A stretch of 64,000 nucleotides of DNA, from positions 248,001 to 312,000 of the forward strand of contig NZ_JAHLQF010000003.1 of the NCBI RefSeq assembly GCF_018918285.1. Reading direction: 5' to 3'. Source of the stretch: Clostridium mobile. Lineage in GTDB: Bacteria > Bacillota > Clostridia > Clostridiales > Clostridiaceae. The translations under genes were made by a program, and so were the position numbers. The notes beneath the pieces are model-generated. The model saw nothing but the letters and a program-made list of their open reading frames with translations, searched no databases and was not told where the DNA came from. This document shows, in pieces, positions 7,093-14,335 of the stretch; position 1 is the first letter of the stretch, and every line of letters starts with the position of its first letter.

Positions 7093-7503
7093 ATGGATTT
7101 TAAAGACTTTTTAATGGATGAGTTTGAAGATATAGAACCTATAGAGAAAATTGTAAAAATGGGTGGCAAAGAAAAGAAAATGAAATTTAAGCCTATATCA
7201 GCAACACTAGGTGATGAACTTAGAAAAAAGTGTAGGAAAGTAGATTTTTATAAAGGGCAAAAGGTTATAGAAACTAACCAAGATAAGTATGTTGCTAACT
7301 TAATAATAGAGACCACCATGCATCCTGATTTAAAAAATGCAGAGCTTCAAAATGCGTGGGGAGTTAAAGGGGCAGAGGAATTATTAACTTCTATGAAAGC
7401 TAAAATGAATGATGGGGAATATGCAGAATGGTCAAGCATAGTTAGCCAGATAAATGGATATGACAAAAGTATGCAGGAGCTAGTTGAAGAAGGAAAAAAC
7501 TAA
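7093..7503 (+). CDS. xkdN: Tail assembly chaperone, short form (XkdN-like)
   Basis: The protein has 136 residues and belongs to the XkdN / DUF6096-like chaperones ('FKPISATLGDELRKKCRK' with 'ANLIIETTMHPDLKNAELQNAWGVKGAEELL' in outline). It sits in the standard slot between the tube and tape-measure genes. Such proteins coat the tape measure during tail assembly and are not part of the final particle. The ribosome site is GGAGGAG. The last two sense codons, AAA AAC, with the preceding A form a perfect slippery heptamer immediately before the UAA stop. A longer -1 product of 201 residues is therefore expected (see the next entries). Secure by order and sequence pattern. Confidence 0.85.
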   Translation: MDFKDFLMDEFEDIEPIEKIVKMGGKEKKMKFKPISATLGDELRKKCRKVDFYKGQKVIETNQDKYVANLIIETTMHPDLKNAELQNAWGVKGAEELLTSMKAKMNDGEYAEWSSIVSQINGYDKSMQELVEEGKN

Positions 7504-7548
7504 TAAAGGAGGGCGACAGTGAGGCAAGCTATGCGCACTATGCCCTCC
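7494..7548 (+). promoter_or_regulatory. Programmed -1 ribosomal frameshift signal
   Basis: The heptamer A AAA AAC (7494-7500) is in the correct phase relative to the zero frame, ending just before the UAA stop. After a 7-base spacer there is a perfect 7-bp GC-rich stem, GGAGGGC (7508-7514) with GCCCTCC (7542-7548). This is the textbook layout: slippery site, 5-9 base spacer, stimulatory structure. A Shine-Dalgarno-like AGGAGG inside the stem could add to the stimulation. Frameshifting in this gene position is established for lambda gpG/gpGT and many other tail chaperones. Confidence 0.88.
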
Positions 7549-7697
7549 ATAAACTTAAAATTAGACCAGGAGTATTAATGGGTAAATCTCCTCTAGATAC
7601 AATAGATAGAAAAGAAAGAGCTTTTATATATGCTTCTATAGATATACACGTTGAGAATGAAAAGAAAGCTATGAATAAGTCTAGAAAGAAAAGATAG
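7500..7697 (+). CDS. Frameshift extension of the tail assembly chaperone (T domain)
   Basis: After a slip at 7494-7500, translation continues in the -1 frame from 7500 to the TAG at 7697 and adds 65 codons (fusion 201 residues, 7093-7697). The extension begins LIKEGDSEASYAHYALHKL, then 'IRPGVLMGKS', an 'ERAFIYASIDI' helix and a lysine-rich end. This looks like a normal gpT-type domain (compare the usual 'YYALHKLGI' and 'EKAFIIASI' patterns). It lacks a convincing independent start: the SD-like AGGAGG is sequestered in the stem. The long form is expected as a minor product that bridges the short form to the tape measure. Confidence 0.82.
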   Translation, partial: LIKEGDSEASYAHYALHKLKIRPGVLMGKSPLDTIDRKERAFIYASIDIHVENEKKAMNKSRKKR

Positions 7698-7728
7698 GTA
7701 TAAAAATATATACTGTCAAATATTGTAT

Positions 7729-7737
7729 TGGTATAAT
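7729..7737 (+). promoter_or_regulatory. Extended -10 promoter for the stalk-domain gene
   Basis: TGGTATAAT is a perfect extended -10 element located 28 bases before the start codon's ribosome site neighbourhood. No good -35 is visible. It falls between the frameshift product stop and the secreted-protein gene, which suggests that the passenger gene can be transcribed on its own. Confidence 0.45.
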
Positions 7738-7764
7738 AGACTATAAAAGGGGAGGGGATTTATA

Positions 7765-8847
7765 ATGAAAGTAAAAATGAGAAAAATATTAGTTTTTTTA
7801 CTTATCACCATTATTACTATTGCACCAACTTCTGTATTTGCTAGTACCAATAAAAAGAATATAAAAGTAGCCTTTAATAAAGCTAACATTAAAGTTGATG
7901 GAGTTAGTTTTAATGGCAATAGAATGGTGTACAACAATAAAATATATCTACCAGTTGAAAATATTGCTAAACTATTTGATATGAATATTTATAACTATAA
8001 AGAAAAAAATACAATATATATAGGTCAAGTACCGGCAGGAGAGGTTTCTAAGAAGGTTATTGAGTCTTGGAAAAATGTGAAGCAGCCAGATAAAAATAAA
8101 AAAGAAACACTAATTTCAAAAGAATTGACCACTATTAATGGAGTATTTAATAGTGTTAGTATTAAAGTTCATGGGGAAAAAATGAATACGGAAAATATTC
8201 TGTATAATAATATTATTTTTATATCATTGGAAGAAGTTTGTAAAATACTCGAAACTAATTACAATTATTACAAACCAACTTCAACAACATATGTAGGAAT
8301 GATTCCTCAAAATGAAGTTCCATACGATGTATATAAAAAATGGGTTTCTCATAAAACAAAAGAATTACAATCAAAACCAGCATCAGGGGAAATGGCAGGA
8401 TGGCAAAAACTTATAGGTCATGAATATGAGAGTATCGCTGAGATTTACTATAAGTTAGATGGAGATATTTTATACGTAGAATTAAACGATATAAGAAAAG
8501 TTGATTTAAATAGAGTCATAGAATGGACAAATGATGATGGTATAAAAATACGTAGCACATTAGGAGATATATATTCACTATTTTGTGATTTAAGTCCATA
8601 TTTAACAGAGTGGCTTAATAATAAATTCGGTAAGATCTATCAAGATTGGATACTTGTAAGCACCATAGAAGCTGAAAATATAGTATCCGATTACCTACAA
8701 GAAACAGGACAAATGCCAAAACAAAACAATATATTGTTAACTCCAGACGCTGAATTTAAAGTTATAGAACCTGAAAAAAATACTCCTAGTGCTGAAGAAA
8801 TAATAAGAAATATAGAAAACTATATGAAAACTATTGAAAATAAATAA
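7765..8847 (+). CDS. Secreted stalk-domain protein (copper amine oxidase N-like), passenger gene
   Basis: The protein has 360 residues. It has a clear signal peptide: MKVKMRKILVFLLITIIT then APTSVFA, with likely cleavage after residue 26 or 27. Two copies of the stalk domain (copper amine oxidase N-terminal-like) follow, around residues 34-90 and 121-175. Each contains 'VDGVSFNGNRMVYNNKIYLPVE'-type strands (second copy diverged) and ends with 'IYIGQVPAGEV' / 'TYVGMIPQNEV'. The remaining ~180 residues are unrecognised, with 'GWQKLIGHEYESIAEIYYK' and a C-terminal charged helix. Stalk domains are common in clostridial cell-surface proteins. Its position, inside the tail operon between chaperone and tape measure, with an upstream extended -10 and a terminator behind, is typical of a moron. 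Function unknown; it could act on the producer's envelope. Confidence 0.75.
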   Translation: MKVKMRKILVFLLITIITIAPTSVFASTNKKNIKVAFNKANIKVDGVSFNGNRMVYNNKIYLPVENIAKLFDMNIYNYKEKNTIYIGQVPAGEVSKKVIESWKNVKQPDKNKKETLISKELTTINGVFNSVSIKVHGEKMNTENILYNNIIFISLEEVCKILETNYNYYKPTSTTYVGMIPQNEVPYDVYKKWVSHKTKELQSKPASGEMAGWQKLIGHEYESIAEIYYKLDGDILYVELNDIRKVDLNRVIEWTNDDGIKIRSTLGDIYSLFCDLSPYLTEWLNNKFGKIYQDWILVSTIEAENIVSDYLQETGQMPKQNNILLTPDAEFKVIEPEKNTPSAEEIIRNIENYMKTIENK

Positions 8848-8890
8848 GAATATAAACTTAGAATTGAACTAAAAAAGTATTTTAATAATA

Positions 8891-8920
8891 AAAACACTTA
8901 CCAACGTAAGTGTTTTTATT
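8891..8920 (+). terminator. Terminator of the stalk-domain passenger gene
   Basis: A perfect 10-bp stem (AAAACACTTA / TAAGTGTTTT) with loop CCAACG is followed by a T-rich stretch. It sits directly upstream of the tape-measure reading frame, so late transcription of downstream tail genes must read through it or be antiterminated. Confidence 0.75.
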
Positions 8921-10903
8921 ATGTGTAAAAGTGAGGTGATAATTATAGATACAGTATCAAATAGTCTGATGGTGATTGAAGGAATGTCAAGATCTTTAGA
9001 ACAAGTACCTCCAGCATTACAATTTCTGAGATTAGTAATGGATAGTATTAACAATAGTGCAAATATAGATATGGAAATGTCAAATAGAAGAATAATTGAC
9101 GTAGAGATAATTGAAGAAACCTCAGCAGAATTAGAAGAATTAACAAGAGCTCAAGACGCTGCAGCTAATTCTTCTAATGGACTATCAAGTAAAATTAAAG
9201 GTTTGATAGATGATTTTCTAAAATTTGAAAATATAAAAAAAGGATTAGATGCAACCATAGGGGGAGCAGCTAGATTAGAGAGAGAAATTATCGATATGGG
9301 CAATGCATTAGGAAATAAAGATGTTGGAGAAGCTTTCTTTTTAAATTTAAATAAGTATGCTAACGAAAGTGCATATAGTATAGAAGAACTTAATGGAATA
9401 ACAAGGCAATTTATTAATTCCACAAAAGATCCAAATAAATTGATGAATTTAAATAAAACTGCTGAAAAGCTTACATTATTAAATCCAAATGAAGGACTAA
9501 CAGGTGCAGGTGGGACGCTAAAAGAAGCTCTCGGAGGGGACTATGCCTCTTTACAAAGTAATTTTCAATTCAATGATGGTGACATCCAAATGTTGCAAAG
9601 TGCTAAAGGTATGGATGATTTCATAAATAAGTTTAATATTTTATTAGATAAAAAAGGAGCTACAGAGCAGTCATTACAAGAATTGAATATGTCAGCTTCA
9701 GCCCAGTTTAGTAATCTTAAATCTAATATGCAAACTTCTTTTGCACAAGCTGGTAGCAATGCTTTACAAGCCTTAAAGCCTATTTTTAGTACTATTAATG
9801 AAGGTTTTAGAGATGGGAGATTTCAACCATTTTTTAATGGAATAGCTGGCGGACTAAGTTTTATAGCTAATATAGGAGCAAAGCTAATAGATGTATTTAG
9901 CTGGATAGGTGAAACAGTGCAGAGTAATTGGGGAATAATAGGTCCTATATTGTCATTTGCTGCAGGTACTTTACTAGTAGCGTTGACTCAAAAATTGCAG
10001 GCTTCAGCGTTAGCGTTATGGGCACAAGTAGCACCATTAATATCTCAAGCTTCCGCATGGTTTCTTCTCAATTGGCCTATTATAACTATAGTTGGGTTTA
10101 TAGCTGTTATTATTTATATGCTGAATAAATGTGGAGTTACAGCAGAGCAAATAGTTGGATCTATTGGAGGAGCTTTTGGTATTTTATTTGGATTTTTATA
10201 CAATATGGTGGGTACAATATGGAACATATTTGCAAGCTTCGCAGAGCTTTTAGTCAATGTATTTAACCATCCACTTTATTCAATTAAAAAGTTATTTGTT
10301 AACATATGGAACAGTATAGTTGAATTTGTTGGTGGAGCTTTAGATTCTATAGTCGGACTTATTAAGAAAGTTCCATTTTTAAAAGATTTAGTAGGAGATT
10401 TCTCTTTTGTAAATACTTTTACAGCTGATGCAGGACCTCCACCAGAAGATTATTGGGAAACACCTAAAATAAAAATGAAGGATTATGCTAATGAATTGAA
10501 TTTTGGATATAATAAAGGCGCAGATATAGCAAATGGTGTAGGGAATTTATTTGGTGATTTCAAAACACCAAAAGACCAAAATGCATTGTTAAACAATGGC
10601 CTAGATACAGGTCTAGATAAATTCGCAGCTGCTCCAGAGATAGGAACCAAAGATGGTTTGGCATTGGCTAACGATAATCTTGGTCAAATTAAAGATAGCA
10701 TAGATGTAAGCAATGAGAATTTGGAACTTATGAGAGATTTAGCTGAGCAGGAAAGTATACAAAACTTCGTTACTCTAACTCCTACGGTACAAGTGACTAC
10801 AGGGGATATAAAAGAGGAAGCAGATATTAATAAGATAATATCTAAGATAGAGACTTATATGCAAACTGAATTGGTTAATAGTGCAGAGGGGGTATATGCT
10901 TAA
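8921..10903 (+). CDS. Tape measure protein (XkdO-like)
   Basis: The frame encodes up to 660 residues. The N-terminal half is helical; a hydrophobic central block (about residues 330-420, including two strong transmembrane-like stretches) is typical of tape measures, which set tail length and are ejected through the tube. Residues 245-280 ('[29 protein letters not shown]', outline) match the usual pattern. Start choice is unusual: ATG 8921 directly abuts the passenger terminator and has no ribosome site. The only good site (GTGAGGTGAT, 8931-8940) faces ATT 8942 or ATA 8945 in frame. The passenger insertion may have displaced the original start. The length is short for myophages but normal for PBSX-like tails. 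Confidence 0.82.
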   Translation: MCKSEVIIIDTVSNSLMVIEGMSRSLEQVPPALQFLRLVMDSINNSANIDMEMSNRRIIDVEIIEETSAELEELTRAQDAAANSSNGLSSKIKGLIDDFLKFENIKKGLDATIGGAARLEREIIDMGNALGNKDVGEAFFLNLNKYANESAYSIEELNGITRQFINSTKDPNKLMNLNKTAEKLTLLNPNEGLTGAGGTLKEALGGDYASLQSNFQFNDGDIQMLQSAKGMDDFINKFNILLDKKGATEQSLQELNMSASAQFSNLKSNMQTSFAQAGSNALQALKPIFSTINEGFRDGRFQPFFNGIAGGLSFIANIGAKLIDVFSWIGETVQSNWGIIGPILSFAAGTLLVALTQKLQASALALWAQVAPLISQASAWFLLNWPIITIVGFIAVIIYMLNKCGVTAEQIVGSIGGAFGILFGFLYNMVGTIWNIFASFAELLVNVFNHPLYSIKKLFVNIWNSIVEFVGGALDSIVGLIKKVPFLKDLVGDFSFVNTFTADAGPPPEDYWETPKIKMKDYANELNFGYNKGADIANGVGNLFGDFKTPKDQNALLNNGLDTGLDKFAAAPEIGTKDGLALANDNLGQIKDSIDVSNENLELMRDLAEQESIQNFVTLTPTVQVTTGDIKEEADINKIISKIETYMQTELVNSAEGVYA

Positions 10904-11559
10904 TGTATAAGATGTATTTAGGAATAAATGAAGGGGAAGAAGGATTCGTTCTTCCTGTACTCCCTGAGAAAATAGAGTTTAATGAAAGTGGAGATAACAA
11001 AACCTTTGATATTGTAAATTTAGGAGAGGTTAGTACAATAAATAAACCTAAGTTAACTCAAATATCTTTTGAAAGTTATTTCCCTAAGAATATAGGACCA
11101 TATGTAAGTGCAGAGCAGCTATTCTCTCCTAATGTTTATATTTCTAAAATAAGAGAGTGGAGAGAAAAAGAGCAAAGGATAAGGTTTATATTTACAGGAA
11201 GTCCTTTAGATATTAATGACCTGTTTACTATAGAAAGTTTTAAGCTAACGGAAAAAGGTGGAGAAGTAGGAGATATACATTATTCCATAGAACTTAAAGC
11301 CTACAGACCTTATGCAGCAAGGAAGATAGTTATGGATACTAAGGGGAATAATACTAGCAAAGCTAAAGTAGAAGCTAAACCTCCAAGACCAGCGGAAAAA
11401 CCAAAGCAAAAAACACATACCGTTGTTAGCGGAGATACATTATGGCATATTGCTAAGAGGTATCTTGGTGATGGTGCTAGATATAAAGAAATAGCAAAAA
11501 TAAATAATATTAAAAACCCTAATTTAATATATCCAGGACAGGTTTTTAAAATTCCATAG
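10903..11559 (+). CDS. xkdP: LysM-containing tail protein (XkdP-like)
   Basis: The protein has 218 residues. The start overlaps the tape-measure stop by one base (TAATG). Residues 1-145 are the XkdP/gp53-like baseplate hub part ('[29 protein letters not shown]', outline; '[14 protein letters not shown]'). A proline/lysine-rich linker (about 150-170) leads to a single LysM domain at residues 171-218 ('[18 protein letters not shown]' then '[12 protein letters not shown]'). LysM binds peptidoglycan. In contractile tails this protein sits at the tube tip or baseplate and probably helps in wall contact. Order and domain layout match PBSX XkdP. Secure. Confidence 0.9.
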   Translation: MYKMYLGINEGEEGFVLPVLPEKIEFNESGDNKTFDIVNLGEVSTINKPKLTQISFESYFPKNIGPYVSAEQLFSPNVYISKIREWREKEQRIRFIFTGSPLDINDLFTIESFKLTEKGGEVGDIHYSIELKAYRPYAARKIVMDTKGNNTSKAKVEAKPPRPAEKPKQKTHTVVSGDTLWHIAKRYLGDGARYKEIAKINNIKNPNLIYPGQVFKIP

Positions 11560-11569
11560 GGGTGATTTT

Positions 11570-12544
11570 ATGCAAATACAATTATTGCTAGATGACAAAA
11601 GAGGAAATATATTTGATATAAGTGAACTTGTTACACAGATTACATGGAAAACTAAAAGGAAAGGTAAACCTTCTAGTTTAGAATTTAGCTTCTTAAAAGA
11701 TAAGTCCATAGCTATAAATAATGGATATGTAGTTAGCTTTAAAGCAGATAACTATAAGGTCTTTTATGGATATGTATTTGATATAAGCGGCAGTAAAGAC
11801 CAAGAAATAAAAGTAACAGCCTACGACCAAATAAGATATCTACTAAGTAATGATACTCATGCATTTACTAATAAAAAAGCTAGTCAAATAATAATGCAAA
11901 TTCTTAAAAACATAGGATTAACAATGGGAACCATAGAAGATACAGGCTATGTTATACCAAGTCTTCTCGAGGAGAACAAGAAGCTTTTGGATATAATGTA
12001 TAGTTCACTAGAAAAGACATTAATGAGTACAAAACAAACTTATATTTTATATGATGATTTTGGTTCTATTTGTTTAAAAAATATAAATAATATGAAGCAA
12101 CAAGTTGTAATTTCTGACTATAGTAATTTGGGTGACTTTGACTGGAAAAATAGTATAGATAATGACACATATAATAGAATTAAAATAGTTAGAGACAATA
12201 AAGAGATCAAAGGTAGAGATGTATATATAGGACAGGATAGTGAAAATATTGCTAAGTGGGGAAGGTTACAGCATTTTCAAAAGGTAGATGAAAATCTAAA
12301 TAAGGCCCAAATACAAGAAATGATTAACAACTTATTGAAGCTTAAAAATAGAGAAAGTAAAACATTAAAACTTAAAGATGTATTAAGCACAGACATTAAA
12401 GAGGATTTAAAGCTAAGAGCCGGATCAGGTGTGTATGTAGAAATAAAAGAAAAAGATATAGGTCAATATTATTTAATAGAAGATGCTACACATAAATTTG
12501 AAAAGGGAAGTTTAGTTATGGATTTTGATTTAAAGGTGGTGTAG
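11570..12544 (+). CDS. xkdQ: Baseplate hub protein, late control D / XkdQ-like
   Basis: The protein has 324 residues, with ribosome site GGGGTGATTTT. It matches XkdQ: an opening beta-rich 'LVTQITWKTKRKGKPSSLEFSF' segment, the 'VSFKADNYKVFYGYVFDISG' strand pair, and 'ITAYDQIRYLLSNDTHAF'-like text (here VTAYDQIRYLL). The fold is a gpD/gp27-like hub on which the spike assembles and to which the tube attaches. It follows XkdP and precedes XkdR, as in PBSX. No enzymatic domain is added to it. High confidence by sequence pattern and gene order. Confidence 0.88.
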   Translation: MQIQLLLDDKRGNIFDISELVTQITWKTKRKGKPSSLEFSFLKDKSIAINNGYVVSFKADNYKVFYGYVFDISGSKDQEIKVTAYDQIRYLLSNDTHAFTNKKASQIIMQILKNIGLTMGTIEDTGYVIPSLLEENKKLLDIMYSSLEKTLMSTKQTYILYDDFGSICLKNINNMKQQVVISDYSNLGDFDWKNSIDNDTYNRIKIVRDNKEIKGRDVYIGQDSENIAKWGRLQHFQKVDENLNKAQIQEMINNLLKLKNRESKTLKLKDVLSTDIKEDLKLRAGSGVYVEIKEKDIGQYYLIEDATHKFEKGSLVMDFDLKVV

Positions 12545-12546
12545 AT

Positions 12547-12879
12547 ATGGGAATGATAGATATTATAAAGAAGGCTGGAGTGGATGCAGTAGGAGCAAAC
12601 AATCCAGTTAATATTTTGTTTGGCGAAGTATTAAATGTAGAGGATTTAAAAATAAAAATAGATCAAAAGCTTATATTATCTAAAGAATTTTTTATTATTC
12701 CTCAGAGTTTAACTAAATATGAAATAGATTTAGGCCATAGTCATAGTTATTCCAATGGTTCAACTTCTAAAGAACTAAACAAGATAGTTATTAGAGAAGG
12801 ACTTAAACAAGGGGATAGGGTGTTACTTTTAAGAGTACAAGGTGGGCAACAATATGTCGTCCTAGATAAGGTGGTGTGA
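12547..12879 (+). CDS. xkdR: Baseplate protein, DUF2577 / XkdR-like
   Basis: The protein has 110 residues and starts 3 bases after the XkdQ stop. It shows the DUF2577 pattern: 'NPVNILFGEVLNVEDLKIKIDQKLILSKEFFIIPQSLT' in the first half (outline), then a short loop containing a His-rich 'GHSHSYS', and 'GLKQGDRVLLLRVQGGQQYVVLDKV' at the end. This family is a small OB-like baseplate/spike component of PBSX-type tails. The histidines could bind a metal at the spike, but that is a guess. It is part of a tightly packed run with XkdQ and XkdS. Confidence 0.85.
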   Translation: MGMIDIIKKAGVDAVGANNPVNILFGEVLNVEDLKIKIDQKLILSKEFFIIPQSLTKYEIDLGHSHSYSNGSTSKELNKIVIREGLKQGDRVLLLRVQGGQQYVVLDKVV

Positions 12880-12882
12880 TAA

Positions 12883-13287
12883 TTGAGCGTATTACCACAA
12901 GGAGCAACAATAGAAAATGATTTAGAAATAGAAAAAGTAATTGAATCTAGCAAAACTTATAAAATTGACTTTGAAAAAGGAAAAATAATAGGGTATTGTA
13001 ATGAGGTTGAAGCACTTAGGCAGGCTGTACAATTAATATTAAACACCGAAAGATATGAGCATCTTATTTATAGTTGGGACTATGGCAGTGAATTAAGGGA
13101 TTTAATTGGTAAGGATAAAGATATAACAGAGAGCGAAATTAAAAGAAGGATAAGAGAGGCTCTTATGCAGGATGATAGAGTTAATAATGTGGATAATTTT
13201 ATATTTAATTATGATAAAGATGGTGTAACGGTAGATTTCACTGTCTTTTCTATTTACGGAGAATTTACTGAAAGTGTGGTGAGATAG
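12883..13287 (+). CDS. xkdS: Baseplate wedge protein, DUF2634 / gp25-like (XkdS)
   Basis: The protein has 134 residues and starts with TTG at 12883 behind GGTGGTGTGAT, 3 bases after the preceding stop. The central part, 'IIGYCNEVEALRQAVQLILNTERYEHLIYSWDYGSELRDLIG' (outline), is the DUF2634/gp25-like signature, with the YSWDYGSELRDLIGK stretch being diagnostic. This protein is the conserved wedge core that links the baseplate to the first sheath ring. It is immediately followed, with no gap, by the J-like gene. Secure. Confidence 0.9.
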   Translation: MSVLPQGATIENDLEIEKVIESSKTYKIDFEKGKIIGYCNEVEALRQAVQLILNTERYEHLIYSWDYGSELRDLIGKDKDITESEIKRRIREALMQDDRVNNVDNFIFNYDKDGVTVDFTVFSIYGEFTESVVR

Positions 13288-14331
13288 TTGTTTGAGGAAG
13301 TAAATACAGATGAAGCTATACTTAAAAGAATGATGGATAAGGTTCCAAGTGATTTAGATAAAAGAGAAGGTAGTATAATTCACAATTCCCTAGCTCCTAT
13401 AGCTTTAGAGTTAGCTGTAGCTTATTCTAATTTAGATAGATTCTTAGAGTATACTTTTGCACAAGCAGATACTCCAGAAGAATTCTTAGAAAAAAGGGTA
13501 AGCGAAATAGGAATGTATAGAAAGCAACCGACTAAAGCTATTAAAAAAGGACAGTTTTATAATGGTGAAAATAAATTAATAGATATACCTATGGGTAGTA
13601 GATTTTCTATAGATGATTTAAATTATAAAGCAGTAGAAAAGATAGACACAGGTATATATAAAATGGAGTGCGAAGAATTAGGAACTGTAGGAAGCAAGTC
13701 AACAGGAGTTTTAATTCCCATAGATTATATAGAAGATTTAGCAATTGCCAAGTTAGAAGAAACAATACAAGAAGGACAAGATATTGAAGAAGGTGAGGAT
13801 TTATATAATAGGTTCACAGAAAAGATTCAAAATCCTACTACCTCTGGTAATTATAATCATTATAAACAATGGGCTTTAGAGGTTACAGGAGTTGGTAAAG
13901 TAAAGATATTCCCACTTTGGAACGGTAATGGAACTGTTAAGGTAGTAATAGTAGATAGTAATAAGAAATCTCCTTCACAGGATTTAATAGATAAAGTCTA
14001 CCACCATATAGAAGAAGTTAGGCCTATAGGAACTAAAGTTACTGTGAAAGGGGCTATGGAAAAACCAATTGATATAAGTGCAAAAATAGTACTATCTAGT
14101 GGCTTTAATATTGGGAAGGTTCAAGGAGAATTCATTAAATTATTAGATGCTTATTTAAAGGATATAGCTTTTGAATTATCTTATATTAGTATAGCAAGGA
14201 TAGGAAATCTACTTCTTAGTACTCCAGGAGTTTTAGACTATGCAGATTTAAAGATCAATAATTCAACGGTAAATATGGGACTAGAAGATGAAGAAATACC
14301 AGTTTTAGGAACTGTGGAATTGGGGGTGTAG
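13288..14331 (+). CDS. xkdT: Baseplate J-like protein (XkdT)
   Basis: The protein has 347 residues and starts with TTG at 13288, right after the XkdS stop, with GGTGAGA upstream. It shows the Baseplate_J pattern: 'DKREGSIIHNSLAPIALELA', 'EFLEKRVSEIGMYRKQPTKA', then 'NPTTSGNYNHYKQWALEVTGVGKVKIFPLWNG' (outline), and a C-terminal beta-alpha-beta with 'RPIGTKVTVKGA'. J/gp6-like proteins form the iris ring that triggers sheath contraction. High confidence. Confidence 0.92.
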   Translation: MFEEVNTDEAILKRMMDKVPSDLDKREGSIIHNSLAPIALELAVAYSNLDRFLEYTFAQADTPEEFLEKRVSEIGMYRKQPTKAIKKGQFYNGENKLIDIPMGSRFSIDDLNYKAVEKIDTGIYKMECEELGTVGSKSTGVLIPIDYIEDLAIAKLEETIQEGQDIEEGEDLYNRFTEKIQNPTTSGNYNHYKQWALEVTGVGKVKIFPLWNGNGTVKVVIVDSNKKSPSQDLIDKVYHHIEEVRPIGTKVTVKGAMEKPIDISAKIVLSSGFNIGKVQGEFIKLLDAYLKDIAFELSYISIARIGNLLLSTPGVLDYADLKINNSTVNMGLEDEEIPVLGTVELGV

Positions 14332-14335
14332 AAAT

